In this document: positions 42,744-51,457 of the stretch, one piece after another | Layout of the letters: every line of letters begins with the position of its first letter | How positions within the stretch are numbered: the stretch's first letter is position 1 | Assembly (NCBI RefSeq): GCF_004363805.1 | Contig: NZ_SNZP01000018.1 | Coordinates: 1 to 64,000, forward strand | Direction of reading: 5' to 3' | From: Paludibacterium purpuratum | Lineage (GTDB): Bacteria; Pseudomonadota; Gammaproteobacteria; Burkholderiales; Chromobacteriaceae | DNA length: 64,000 nucleotides | The notes under the pieces: generated by a model | Databases searched by the model: none | Seen by the model: only the letters and a program-made list of their open reading frames with translations | Told to the model about the DNA's origin: nothing | Made by a program: the position numbers and the translations under genes

Positions 42744-43657
42744 GACGGCGGCTGTTGGCGGCGTAAGCGCCAGGCGTGCTGTTCGAGAAACTGTCGCGCG
42801 CAGGATTGACCCAGCCGGTAATCGTGGCGTAAGGCCTCGGGCTTGCTGCCGAGCAACTGGCTTCTGAGTGGCAGGCGCGGCGCCAGTTCGATGACCTTGA
42901 CGCCGGCCGGCGGTTGGGCAATGAAGTCGTGCGCTTGCAGATAGCCGTCGAGGTGGCTTTGCAGGACGGCCGCCATATTGCTCAGGCGACCTTTCATTAG
43001 CCGTGGCGGCAGCTTGAGCGGCTTGACCGCATAGCTTGCCGGCAGGGTGCGAATGACCATGATGCAGTCTGCGCCGAGCCGATGTGCGGCACAGAGCGGC
43101 AAGGGGTCGCTGACGCCGCCATCCCAATAATTAGCCTCGTCGATGGTCACGCCGCCGCGATAGAACAGTGGAATGGCGCTGGAAGCTTTGACGGCCGTGC
43201 TCCAACTGTCGGCCGAGAACGGCAGGTAGTCGGCGGTCAGCGTGTCGCTGCGGCACGCCACAATACGCAAGTCGCGCCGCAGAAGACGTCGAGCCGCGCG
43301 TTCCGCATCGAGCGGATACGCGTCCCCGGTCGTGTCGAACAACCAATCCAGGTCGATCAGATGACCGCCGCGAGCGAAGCGAAGGGGATCGAAAAACGTC
43401 TTTTGCGTGGTGTAGCGCATGATGATGTGCCGTGCGTAGCCACGGGCGCCGCTGCTGTAGGCGGCTAGGTTCTGCGCACCGGCAGAAGTGCCGACCAACG
43501 TGCGAAACGGAAAGAAATCATGCTCCAAGAAGGTGTCGAGGATGCCGGCGGTAAAGATGCCCCGTTGGCCTCCGCCTTCGCAGGCCAGCGCCAATTTGGT
43601 GTGATGCAGCCAAGTGCTCGAATCCTGCAGGCCGCTGAGCCGGATGCTGAATTTCAT
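42740..43657 (-). CDS. Patatin-like phospholipase family protein
   Basis: This 305-residue protein has the patatin fold: oxyanion loop CEGGGQRGIFTAG, nucleophile Ser in GTSAGA and the Asp partner in DGGVSDP. It is similar in layout to E. coli YjjU-type hydrolases. It may cleave phospholipids or neutral lipids; the cellular role is unknown. Its 3' end overlaps the GH13 gene by 4 bases. A 12-base palindrome GATCGGCCGATC lies 33 bases upstream of the start. Confidence 0.88.
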   Translation of the reverse strand: MKFSIRLSGLQDSSTWLHHTKLALACEGGGQRGIFTAGILDTFLEHDFFPFRTLVGTSAGAQNLAAYSSGARGYARHIIMRYTTQKTFFDPLRFARGGHLIDLDWLFDTTGDAYPLDAERAARRLLRRDLRIVACRSDTLTADYLPFSADSWSTAVKASSAIPLFYRGGVTIDEANYWDGGVSDPLPLCAAHRLGADCIMVIRTLPASYAVKPLKLPPRLMKGRLSNMAAVLQSHLDGYLQAHDFIAQPPAGVKVIELAPRLPLRSQLLGSKPEALRHDYRLGQSCARQFLEQHAWRLRRQQPPS

Positions 43658-43733
43658 CGTTGCCCTCCCGAACCATCCCAGAATAAGGCGATCGGCCGAT
43701 CATGACAAACGGTTTGCACGCAGGCTGAAATGC

Positions 43734-43758
43734 AAAAGTCGCCTTGCGGGCGACTTTT
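43734..43758 (-). terminator. Rho-independent terminator of the microprotein gene
   Basis: The minus strand carries AAAAGTCGCC, a 5-base loop, then GGCGACTTTT. The stem ends in T4. It lies immediately after the stop of the short minus-strand gene at 43761. Confidence 0.75.
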
Positions 43759-43760
43759 GA

Positions 43761-43868
43761 TCAAGTGGCGGAGGCGCGGGCTGGCTCACTGAATACCACG
43801 AGCCGGGCCTTTTTCGGTTTGCGGCGCGGGGGGCGGAACAGAGTCAGCAGGGCGGTATTTTTTTGCAT
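43761..43868 (-). CDS. Unrecognised basic microprotein, 35 residues
   Basis: A short frame starts at ATG 43868 with AAGGAG exactly 6 bases upstream, an almost ideal ribosome-binding site, and ends at TGA 43761 just before a terminator. The product begins MQKNTALLTLFRPPRRKPKK and has nine basic residues against one acidic. It has a short hydrophobic start and no cysteine. Function is unknown; it could bind nucleic acid or membrane. The combination of ribosome-binding site, length and terminator argues that it is expressed. The upstream stretch 43869-44073 holds its promoter region but I cannot place it. Confidence 0.6.
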   Translation of the reverse strand: MQKNTALLTLFRPPRRKPKKARLVVFSEPARASAT

Positions 43869-44073
43869 CTATCACTCCTTGGCGGTAGGCGGCCAGATGG
43901 CACGGCAATTGTTTAGTGAACAAGAGTAAAAAATTGCATTGGCCTACATAGGATTGCCGCACTGCAAAATAGTTCATTAACCCGTCAACTGTTTGCGCTA
44001 GATCTGTAGGTTTTAAACATGATCGATTTATAATGCACTGTAATGAATGTCAGCCCACGACAATGAGGTGGTT

Positions 44074-44700
44074 ATGAGCAGCCAAAAACAACAACAGCAA
44101 GCGGTATTTCAACAGCTGGGCCAGATGACGCGCACCTTGCACAAGGCCTTGCAGGACGTCGAGGGCGACAGTGAATTGGTGCGGGCGATGGATGCCATCC
44201 CGGATGCGCGCGAGCGGCTGGCCTACGTGCTGTCGATGACCGAACAAGCGGTGTCGCGCGTGCTCAACGCCGTCGATGCCATGACGCCTGTACTGGACCG
44301 CAGCCAGCATGACGCCCAGCGCTTGCTTGTGCAGTGGCAACGCGTGGCCGACAAGCGGCGCGATTCGAGCGAGTACCGTCAGACGCTGCAAGACACCCTG
44401 GATTTCCTGCAGTGTAGTGAGCAAGACAGCCAGACTCACAAGGATCGGCTGATGGAAATCGTCATGGCGCAGGAGTTTCAGGATCTGACCGGTCAGGTGA
44501 TCAAACGCGTGGTCGATGTGGCGAGCAAAATGGAGAATGAATTGCTGACGCTCTTGCAGCAAGCCCAAATGGGCGGCGGCGGCAAGAAAAAAACCGATAG
44601 CTTGCTCAACGGTCCGGCGATGCCGTCTGACATCGCCGGTCAGCAGGCGCTGGCCTCGCAGGCCGAGGTCGACAAATTTCTCGACGATCTCGGTTTTTGA
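44074..44700 (+). CDS. cheZ: Chemotaxis protein CheZ
   Basis: This 208-residue protein dephosphorylates CheY-P. The catalytic helix motif MAQEFQDLTGQVIKRVVDV (with the active Gln) and the C-terminal CheY-binding tail DKFLDDLGF are both present, and the rest is long helical hairpin. The start at 44074 has GAGGTGG upstream. cheY and other chemotaxis genes are not in the window, so cheZ is dissociated from the main cluster here. It indicates a flagellated organism. Confidence 0.93.
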   Translation: MSSQKQQQQAVFQQLGQMTRTLHKALQDVEGDSELVRAMDAIPDARERLAYVLSMTEQAVSRVLNAVDAMTPVLDRSQHDAQRLLVQWQRVADKRRDSSEYRQTLQDTLDFLQCSEQDSQTHKDRLMEIVMAQEFQDLTGQVIKRVVDVASKMENELLTLLQQAQMGGGGKKKTDSLLNGPAMPSDIAGQQALASQAEVDKFLDDLGF

Positions 44701-44709
44701 GTCGCGCGC

Positions 44710-45081
44710 TCAGAAAAACCGGGTCGGACGGTCGATTGGCCGGCGGTCGTTGAATTTGAGGAAGCCGGCCACCAGACGGTAGACGTGCCAGATCCATAGC
44801 GCAATTAGAATCAGCACCCCGATACCGATCAGCATCGTCAGAACGCCAACGATGGCCACGCCCAGGCTGATCCAGAAAGTACGGATCAGCCAAGTGAAAT
44901 GCGAGGCATAGCCGCTGCCGGCGGCGTCCTGGCGTTTGACATAGGCGACGATTAGCCCGATCAGCGTGCAGACCGGGAAGAATAGCCCTAGGCCATATAG
45001 GATGTAAGTAGCCAGCGCCACATTGTGCAATGGCGATAATGGGCCGATTTCCCCTTCGTCGACGACCTGTTCGAAATCCAT
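44710..45081 (-). CDS. DUF4870-like membrane protein
   Basis: This 123-residue protein has three or so membrane helices. SHFTWLIRTFWISLGVA and LIALWIWHVYRLVAGFLKFND match the Tic20-like/DUF4870 pattern of small membrane proteins. Function unknown. It is convergent with cheZ. Confidence 0.75.
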   Translation of the reverse strand: MDFEQVVDEGEIGPLSPLHNVALATYILYGLGLFFPVCTLIGLIVAYVKRQDAAGSGYASHFTWLIRTFWISLGVAIVGVLTMLIGIGVLILIALWIWHVYRLVAGFLKFNDRRPIDRPTRFF

Positions 45082-45155
45082 GGCTTCTCCTCTAGTTTGT
45101 CAGTGCTATGGCCGCGTTTTACCCGATGTCGGCACACACGACAAGTATTTGCATG

Positions 45156-46058
45156 TCATTGCCGGTCCCAGGCCGGCGCATCGCTGAAATAATCCGCTAG
45201 AAAATCCACCAACGCGCGCAAGGCGGCCGACATCAGTCGTCGCGAGGCATAGACTGCGTAAATGCGCATGTCACGCGGCCGGTGTGTCGGCAGTACCGCC
45301 ACCAGTCGACCGCTACGAATTTCCGCAGCGGCCAGATAGGTCGGCAGTTGGGCGATGCCGGCGCCGGCCAGTGCCGCCGCCATCAACGAGGTCACCTCGT
45401 TGGCGCTTAGATTGCCACTGACAGCCACGCTCTGCGGTTCGCCGTCGTGCTCGAATTGCCACAAGCTCTTGCCTGCATAGATATGCGTTAGGCAGTTGTG
45501 TTGCGCCAGCCCATCCAGCCGGGCCGGCGCCGGATGGCGCCGCAGGTAGTCCGGCGAGGCGCATAGCACCGAACGGCAGATGCTGATCGGTCGCGCGATC
45601 AAATTGGGATCCAGGTCGTTGGTGATGCGGATCGCCAAGTCGATGCGCTCTTCCACCAGATTGACCGTGCGATCGAGCAGCTGCATATCGACCGTCACCG
45701 CCGGATGGCGCGCCGCGAAGACGCTGAGTGCGGCGGCGAGCTGTGCTTGACCGAACGACGTGCTGGCGGTGACGCGCAGCAGCCCGCGAGGCGCGTCGTC
45801 CGGCGCGGTCAAGGCTGTGCGCAGTTCGTCGGATAAGGCGAGCATTTGCCGGCAGCGCGGCAACGTCTCCTGCCCGGCCGGGGTCAGGCTGAGTCGCCGC
45901 GTCGTGCGATGCATCAGCCGTGCGCCGGCCCAATCCTCCAGCTCGGCCAAATAACGCGACACCACCGGGCGCGACAGATCGAGTCGATCAGCCGCCGCCG
46001 ACTGGCTGCCGCAGTCTACCACCGTGACAAATACCCGCATGGCAGTGAGTCTATCCAT
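45156..46058 (-). CDS. LysR-family transcriptional regulator
   Basis: This 300-residue regulator has the LysR N-terminal winged helix (MDRLTAMRVFVTVVDCGSQSAAADRLDLSR) and a C-terminal effector-binding domain (about 90-290). It begins divergently from the MBL-fold gene at 46167, with 108 bases between them. By analogy with most LysR regulators it probably controls that divergent operon. The effector is unknown. Confidence 0.88.
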   Translation of the reverse strand: MDRLTAMRVFVTVVDCGSQSAAADRLDLSRPVVSRYLAELEDWAGARLMHRTTRRLSLTPAGQETLPRCRQMLALSDELRTALTAPDDAPRGLLRVTASTSFGQAQLAAALSVFAARHPAVTVDMQLLDRTVNLVEERIDLAIRITNDLDPNLIARPISICRSVLCASPDYLRRHPAPARLDGLAQHNCLTHIYAGKSLWQFEHDGEPQSVAVSGNLSANEVTSLMAAALAGAGIAQLPTYLAAAEIRSGRLVAVLPTHRPRDMRIYAVYASRRLMSAALRALVDFLADYFSDAPAWDRQ

Positions 46059-46166
46059 GATTAGAACGATTTTCGCAATAAACAGTGTTTCATTTTAGGC
46101 TTTTTTGTGGTGTTTTAAGAAATTATCCTGCAGCTCTGATTGATACACCGAGTGCAAGGAGTTCTC

Positions 46167-47045
46167 ATGTTGCGACGTTTCGCTAGCCGTTCCATAGTTT
46201 CCATTTCGCTGGCCTTGGGTTTGTCCGCCGGTGCATCGGCGGCCTCCAGTCTGCATCTGCAGGTTTACAACCCTGGCGAAAAAGCCTTCTTCCCCGTTGC
46301 GTCGGTGCTGGTCAGTGGCGCACGCGATGCGGTGCTGATCGATGCCCAATTCGGCAAGTCGCAGGCCGAGCAACTGGTGCAACTGATCCGCCAAAGCGGT
46401 AAACGCTTGACTGCCGTTTACATCAGTCATGGCGACCCGGACTATTACTTCGGCCTGGAGACGATCAAGGCGGCCTTCCCGGATGCGCGCATCGTCGCGA
46501 CGGCGCCGACCGTGGCCCATATCCGCGATACCGCCGCCGGCAAGCTAGCCTATTGGGGGCCGAAGCTGGGTGTCGATGCGCCGAAGTCCACGGTGACGCC
46601 GGAGGTATTGCCGGGCAATTCCTTGATGCTGGAAGGGCATCGGCTGGAGGTGCGCGGGTTGAACGGTAAACTTGAGCGGAGTTATGTCTGGATTCCAGAC
46701 TTGAAGGCGGTCGTGGGCGGGGTGGTGTTGTTCAATAATTTGCATGTATGGATGGCGGATACGCAAAGTCCGCAATCGCATGCCGACTGGCTGGCCACCT
46801 TGGCGCAGATCCGCACGCTCGAGCCGCGTGTCATCGTGCCGGGGCATGCCTTGCCGGGCGCGGTCGCCGACCTCGATGCCCCGGACTATACCGCCGGCTA
46901 TATCCGCGCCTTCGATGCACAATCCGTCAAGGCGGCCAGCGGCGATGCATTGATCGCCGCTTTGCGTCGGCAATATCCGCAAGCCGGCCTGCCGGCGGCG
47001 TTGGAGATCGGCGCCCGGGTCGCCAAGGGCGAAATGAAGTGGTAA
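46167..47045 (+). CDS. Secreted MBL-fold metallo-hydrolase-like protein
   Basis: This 292-residue protein has a signal peptide (to about residue 25, LSAGASAA) and an MBL fold. The metal motif reads SHGDPDYYFG, with His, Asp, Asp present but Tyr where the last His of HxHxDH would be and Asp where the second His would be. A second His is in PGHALPG. Members of this subfamily are hydrolases of unknown substrate. AAGGAG sits 6 bases before the start at 46167. It is followed 12 bases later by a DsbA-like gene. Confidence 0.82.
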   Translation: MLRRFASRSIVSISLALGLSAGASAASSLHLQVYNPGEKAFFPVASVLVSGARDAVLIDAQFGKSQAEQLVQLIRQSGKRLTAVYISHGDPDYYFGLETIKAAFPDARIVATAPTVAHIRDTAAGKLAYWGPKLGVDAPKSTVTPEVLPGNSLMLEGHRLEVRGLNGKLERSYVWIPDLKAVVGGVVLFNNLHVWMADTQSPQSHADWLATLAQIRTLEPRVIVPGHALPGAVADLDAPDYTAGYIRAFDAQSVKAASGDALIAALRRQYPQAGLPAALEIGARVAKGEMKW

Positions 47046-47057
47046 ATCGGAGATAAC

Positions 47058-47732
47058 ATGAAACTGCATTACATTTACGATCCGCTGTGCGGTTGGTGCT
47101 ACGGCGCCGCACCGCTGATTGCCGCCGCCCGCGAGCAGTTGCCGGTGGTGGCCCATGGCGGCGGCATGATGTCCGGTGCGCACCGCCAGCGCGTGACGCC
47201 ATCGCTGCGCGATTATGTCGTCGGCCACGACCGGCGCATCGCGGCCATGACAGGCCAACCGTTTGGCGATGCCTACTTCGACGGGCTGTTGAACGATCCT
47301 GATGCCTGGTTCGATTCGACGCCGCCGATCGCCGCCGTGCTGGCGGCCGGGCTACTGGCCGGCCGGGAGCTGGACATGCTGGCGCGGCTACAGCATGCGC
47401 ATTATGTCGAGGGGCGTCGCATTGCCGAGCAGTCGGTGTTGCTGGCGCTGGCGTGCGAACTTGGTTTTGACGCGTCCAACTTCGCGGCGGCGCTGGCCGA
47501 GGTGGATGTGACCGGGCATTTGGCCGATAGCCGGCGCCTGCTGGCGCAATGCGGTGGACAGGGGTTTCCGACACTGCTGCTGGAGCGGAATGGGCAGTTG
47601 ACGCCAGTCGACGTCGGCGCTTGGCTTGGACGAGTCGACGACTGGCGCGCTTGGCTGGCGCAAGCCAATGCGCCGACTACTGCCGGTCGTGCCGATGCGC
47701 CGTTCTGCGGTCTGGGCGGTTGCGAGGATTAG
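47058..47732 (+). CDS. DsbA-family thiol protein (CGWC motif)
   Basis: This 224-residue protein has a thioredoxin-like start LHYIYDPLCGWCYG and a cis-Pro loop GFPTLLL, with an alpha-helical insert between. The active site CGWC and cytosolic nature (no signal peptide) resemble the FrnE/DsbA-like oxidoreductases. It is downstream of the MBL gene with GGAG ahead of its ATG. The divergent LysR gene may regulate both. Confidence 0.85.
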   Translation: MKLHYIYDPLCGWCYGAAPLIAAAREQLPVVAHGGGMMSGAHRQRVTPSLRDYVVGHDRRIAAMTGQPFGDAYFDGLLNDPDAWFDSTPPIAAVLAAGLLAGRELDMLARLQHAHYVEGRRIAEQSVLLALACELGFDASNFAAALAEVDVTGHLADSRRLLAQCGGQGFPTLLLERNGQLTPVDVGAWLGRVDDWRAWLAQANAPTTAGRADAPFCGLGGCED

Positions 47733-48364
47733 TGAAAGGTTTCCGCTCGGCAATGGATGACGATGCCGTGAATCGGGCCGGGCGTTACTAAATGCCGCGC
47801 CTTGCCATCGTCGCGATTGCGGGCGCGGATCATGCGGTTGATCAGGAAGGCGCGCCAGTTGGTGACCCGATCCAGATTTTCCTGTTGGTTGGCCTGCCAA
47901 CCGATGAAGTAGGCTTGGATGTCCTCGGCGCGGCCGGCGCGGCGTTCGCGATTGGAAAACAGATGGCTTGCCATGGTGATGGTGCCGACCAGATGTTGCG
48001 CATAGGCGTAACGCAATATGGTGAATACTTCTAGTTCGAGGTAGTTGGTGTCCAGCCGCGCCATCGAGCGCGCGCGAAAGAATGGCAATAGTGCCAGGCG
48101 GATCTCCCAGCGGCCGTTGCCGCAGGGAATCAGATTGAGCATCGACTTGCGAAAACCGATCAGTCCGGGAATCAGGCTTGCGATCAGCAAGATGCCTAAC
48201 GACAAAAGTAGGCGAGAGATCCAAGGCGAGCGTGTCGCGGGCGTCAGGGCGACCGCCAGGCAGATCAGCGCGAAGACCAGGCTGCGCCGCAGCGTCAATG
48301 CGTTACGCAGGCGGGAAAAGTAGAACCGGTCGTAGGCATTTTTCAATATTGTTTTCAGCACCAT
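47729..48364 (-). CDS. Uncharacterised two-helix membrane protein
   Basis: This 211-residue protein has two adjacent membrane helices near residues 28-75 (SLVFALICLAVAL.. and LLLSLGILLIASLIPGLIG) and a C-terminal soluble part with WQANQQENLDRVTNW. I do not recognise a family. The start at 48364 (MVLKTILKN) has a GGGGGAG run upstream; the longer frame upstream lacks a plausible start. It is convergent with the DsbA-like gene, overlapping its stop by 4 bases. Confidence 0.65.
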   Translation of the reverse strand: MVLKTILKNAYDRFYFSRLRNALTLRRSLVFALICLAVALTPATRSPWISRLLLSLGILLIASLIPGLIGFRKSMLNLIPCGNGRWEIRLALLPFFRARSMARLDTNYLELEVFTILRYAYAQHLVGTITMASHLFSNRERRAGRAEDIQAYFIGWQANQQENLDRVTNWRAFLINRMIRARNRDDGKARHLVTPGPIHGIVIHCRAETFH

Positions 48365-48575
48365 CTCCCCCTTCTGGCTATATTGCCCATTTGGCCGGGC
48401 CTGCCAGCTCGATACGCGTGTACAGTTTTGTTTTAAATGAGATGAAACATAAAATGCAATGACTTTAGGTCGATTTCCTATTCGGCTTTGCGATGGCGCA
48501 AGTGTTTCACTTGGCTTGTTCGGTTTTTCGCGCTCATCCGAGATGATCCTCGGGTGACGATAAAAGGAGAGGGCG

Positions 48576-49979
48576 ATGTCGCAGGTGCGCAAGGAAAGCG
48601 ATTCGATGGGAGAGGTGTCGGTTCCCGTCGGCAAGTATTGGGGTGCTCAAACGCAGCGCTCGATCGAGAATTTCCCTATCGGTGTGGCTCGGTTCCAGTG
48701 GACCGCGCCGATGATCCGGGCCTTGGGGGTGCTGAAAAAAGCCGCGGCGCTTGCCAATATGGAGTTGGGGGAGTTGCCGGTAGAGCTGGGTCAGGCGATT
48801 GCCATGGCGGCGCAAGAGGTCATCGACGGTCGGCTCGATGCGCATTTCCCGCTGGTGGTGTTCCAGACCGGTTCCGGTACGCAGTCCAATATGAATGCCA
48901 ACGAAGTCATCTCCAACCGGGCCATCGAGCAGTTGGGCGGCAAATTGGGTAGCAAGTCGCCTGTTCACCCGAACGACCACGTCAACCGTGGCCAGTCGTC
49001 CAACGACACCTTTCCTACTGCCATGTATATCGCGGCGTCTGGCGAGCTTTTCGATGTGCTGCTGCCGGCGCTCGACGCACTGCGACAAACGCTGTCCGAC
49101 AAGGCCGCCGCCTTCGACGACGTGGTCAAAACCGGGCGCACCCATCTGCAAGACGCGACGCCGATAACGCTGGGGCAGGAGATCGGTAGTTGGGTCGCTC
49201 AGCTGGATTTCGCCCGGGACGGTATTTTGGCCGCAAGCGCCGGTTTGTACGACCTGGCCATCGGCGGCACGGCCGTCGGCACCGGACTGAACTCGCATCC
49301 CGCGTTCGGCGCGACTTGCGCGCGCCATATCGCAGCCTTGACCGGCCGGCCGTTTCGCTCGGCGGACAACAAGTTCTTCTCGCTCGCGGCGCACGATGCG
49401 TTGGTCAACGTTTCGGCCAGTCTGCGCACTCTGGCGGGTGCGCTGCTGAAACTGGCCAACGATGTGCGTTGGTTGGCTAGCGGTCCGCGCTGCGGTATCG
49501 GCGAAATCCGCATCCCGGAGAACGAGCCCGGCTCGTCGATCATGCCCGGCAAGGTCAATCCCACGCAGTGCGAAGCGCTGTCCATGGTGTGCGTCCAGGT
49601 GTTCGGCAACGATGCCGCCACTGCCTTCGCCGGTAGTCAAGGCAACTTCCAGCTCAATGTCTATAAGCCGGTCATGGTGCATAACGTACTGGAAAGTATC
49701 GGTCTGCTGGCCGATGCCATGCTGGCGTTCCGGGCGCATTGCGCGGTCGGTATCGAGCCGGATCGCGAGGTGATCGCGCGCAACCTGGCCAACAATCTGA
49801 TGCTGGTGACGGCGCTGAACCGTCACATCGGCTATGACCAGGCGGCGAAAATCGCCAAGCGGGCGCTGCATGAAGGCGAAACCTTGCGACAGGCGGCGCT
49901 GGCGCTGGGCTTGTTGTCCGGCGCGGAGTTCGACGCCTGGGTCGATCCGATACGCATGACGCGGCCGGACGACGAATAA
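48576..49979 (+). CDS. fumC: Class II fumarate hydratase
   Basis: This 467-residue TCA-cycle enzyme interconverts fumarate and malate without an iron-sulfur cluster. It has [30 protein letters not shown] and the signature loop [15 protein letters not shown]. The start [13 protein letters not shown] fits the family. It is a single gene; the 211-base upstream gap (48365-48575) holds no other gene. Confidence 0.96.
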   Translation: MSQVRKESDSMGEVSVPVGKYWGAQTQRSIENFPIGVARFQWTAPMIRALGVLKKAAALANMELGELPVELGQAIAMAAQEVIDGRLDAHFPLVVFQTGSGTQSNMNANEVISNRAIEQLGGKLGSKSPVHPNDHVNRGQSSNDTFPTAMYIAASGELFDVLLPALDALRQTLSDKAAAFDDVVKTGRTHLQDATPITLGQEIGSWVAQLDFARDGILAASAGLYDLAIGGTAVGTGLNSHPAFGATCARHIAALTGRPFRSADNKFFSLAAHDALVNVSASLRTLAGALLKLANDVRWLASGPRCGIGEIRIPENEPGSSIMPGKVNPTQCEALSMVCVQVFGNDAATAFAGSQGNFQLNVYKPVMVHNVLESIGLLADAMLAFRAHCAVGIEPDREVIARNLANNLMLVTALNRHIGYDQAAKIAKRALHEGETLRQAALALGLLSGAEFDAWVDPIRMTRPDDE

Positions 49980-49988
49980 AATGCGGTA

Positions 49989-50270
49989 CTACGCGACTTT
50001 GTGCTTTTGCACATAGTCCTTCAGTACCTCATTGATGCGTGTCTGCCAGCCTTCGCCGCCAAGCTGAAAAGCATCGACCACCTCCGCATCCAGGCGGATG
50101 GTGACTGGACGCTTGGTCGATTGGGCTTTCGGTCGCCCGCGCATGGGCTTCATGGCTTTGAAGTCGGCGGCGCTCGCCTCGAACGTATCGGGGTCTGCGG
50201 CGATCCCGGCATCGATCGCGGCATCTTCTTCGATGGAGGGGAGAATCGTCCCCTGTTTAAGCTTCGGCAT
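49989..50270 (-). CDS. brnA: BrnA-family antitoxin
   Basis: This 93-residue protein has an acidic N-terminal half (IEEDAAIDAGIAADPD) and a C-terminal ribbon-helix-helix KRPVTIRLDAEVVDAF..INEVLKDYV that matches BrnA antitoxins. It neutralises BrnT and represses the operon. The toxin gene lies upstream and overlaps it by 14 bases, so the two are translationally coupled. Twin palindromes upstream of brnT are its probable operators. Confidence 0.85.
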   Translation of the reverse strand: MPKLKQGTILPSIEEDAAIDAGIAADPDTFEASAADFKAMKPMRGRPKAQSTKRPVTIRLDAEVVDAFQLGGEGWQTRINEVLKDYVQKHKVA

Positions 50271-50523
50271 AGTTTTTGATCTCCCGGTTGTTGGCTTTGC
50301 GGAGGCTGATGATTCGTCTTACCTCATCTCGATCCACGAACACGACGTTAAATAGGCGGAGGCCAATGTAGGCATAGCCGATAATGCGCACTTCTCCGTA
50401 GTTTCTTCGCGTGTCTTCGAATGCCCAAAGCGTGTCCCATTCAATGTTGGTTGCCTCCGCTAGCGATATGCCATGCTTGGTTATGTTGGTAGCACTTTTG
50501 GCGACATCGTAAGTGATCATCAT
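50257..50523 (-). CDS. brnT: BrnT-family toxin (RelE-fold ribonuclease)
   Basis: This 88-residue protein has the BrnT pattern: an N-terminal YDVAKSATNITKHGISLAEA and a C-terminal RRIISLRKANNREIKNY. BrnT toxins cut RNA and slow growth. Gene order (toxin first) and overlap with brnA fit the type II brnTA module. The start has a poor ribosome-binding site (MMITYD; the second ATG is also possible). Confidence 0.85.
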   Translation of the reverse strand: MMITYDVAKSATNITKHGISLAEATNIEWDTLWAFEDTRRNYGEVRIIGYAYIGLRLFNVVFVDRDEVRRIISLRKANNREIKNYAEA

Positions 50524-50531
50524 TTGATTTA

Positions 50532-50543
50532 TTGTACGTACAA
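50532..50543. promoter_or_regulatory. brnTA operator palindrome 1
   Basis: TTGTACGTACAA, a perfect 12-base palindrome, lies 9 bases upstream of the brnT ATG. The core GTACGTAC is repeated 32 bases further on. Confidence 0.6.
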
Positions 50544-50564
50544 ATATTGGAAAGACAAGTTTTT

Positions 50565-50574
50565 TGTACGTACA
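50565..50574. promoter_or_regulatory. brnTA operator palindrome 2
   Basis: TGTACGTACA is a perfect 10-base palindrome. Its centre is 32 bases from the first, about three helical turns, so ribbon-helix-helix dimers could bind on the same DNA face. Repression of the module by BrnA is inference from context. Confidence 0.6.
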
Positions 50575-50652
50575 GAATTAGTGGAGTTCCCGTCGGCTGT
50601 TTCTGGCATGCGTTGCTGGTGGGGGTGGTGACATGAGTCTGGCTAGGGTCCG

Positions 50653-51066
50653 CTAAGCGCGATGTTGCCGATCCGAGATGTGATTGATGCCATCGGAGGT
50701 CGGTACCTCGCCGAGATCGCGCGGGTTGACGCCTTCCAGGCAGCCGACATTGTAGGCGTACACATTGGGATCCGAACGCCGTTGATGATGGGTGTAGATG
50801 CCGCAAATCTTGCAGAAGTAGTGTTTGGCCGTTCGAGTATTGAACTGATACAGGGTGAGCAACTCTGCGCCCTGCAGAATACGCAGCCTCTTCAGCGGTA
50901 CGGAAGCGCAGATGGCGCCGCGCTTTCGGCAAATCGAGCAGTCGCAGCGCCGTGGGTTTTCCACCCCGTCGGGTAAATCCAACGCTAGAACCACGCCGCC
51001 ACAATGGCAGCTTGCGCGATGGGTGCGCGCGATGCGCGTCGATCCGATGGTGGTGAAGGTGGGCAT
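50653..51066 (-). CDS. GFA-domain protein (glutathione-dependent formaldehyde-activating-like/CENP-V)
   Basis: This 137-residue protein has the Cys pattern of the GFA fold: CHCGGV, CDCSICRKRG and CKICGIYT, which bind zinc. The fold is also found in centromere protein V. Substrate is unknown. I start at ATG 51066 (MPTFTTIGS). It lies in an accessory-looking stretch between brnTA and the hairpin cluster. Confidence 0.85.
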   Translation of the reverse strand: MPTFTTIGSTRIARTHRASCHCGGVVLALDLPDGVENPRRCDCSICRKRGAICASVPLKRLRILQGAELLTLYQFNTRTAKHYFCKICGIYTHHQRRSDPNVYAYNVGCLEGVNPRDLGEVPTSDGINHISDRQHRA

Positions 51067-51221
51067 GGTGGGCCTTGGGGTGTCGTGTGTGTGGGCTAGT
51101 ATTTTATGCCAAAAGCATTTTTGTTTGCCGGGGGAGTTGCCGACAGCCATGCGGCCCAAGCGCCGACAGTCGAACCGCGCTCCCTTGACGCTCCCCGCCT
51201 AGGCCCCTAACCTCCGTCACC

Positions 51222-51365
51222 GTTGCCAATGAAGATTGGCAACACGAGGCTTGGCAGCTTCGAGACAGCGATGAACACGAGGTCAACCCCGTGTTCATTG
51301 ATTACGTCGATCCGTGTGTCTATGGCGGGCCGGCGGAGGACACCGGCGGGTTTGCCCGCCGGTGT
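51222..51365. other. Cluster of three perfect hairpins in a gene-free stretch
   Basis: The 391-base gap 51067-51457 has no gene that I can support. It contains three perfect stems: GTTGCCAAT/ATTGGCAAC (51222-51243, loop GAAG), ATGAACACG/CGTGTTCAT (51271-51298, 10-base loop) and ACACCGGCGGG/CCCGCCGGTGT (51340-51365, loop TTTG). None has a T run, so they are not classic terminators. They could be RNA structure or recombination sites. Confidence 0.6.
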
Positions 51366-51457
51366 GCCGGTACGCTGTCCCGGTCTGCCAACCTTCGCTC
51401 GGCCTGCCGCCTCCCTGGCGGCAGCTCCTCTACGATGTTTTCAGCAGGAGTTCGACC

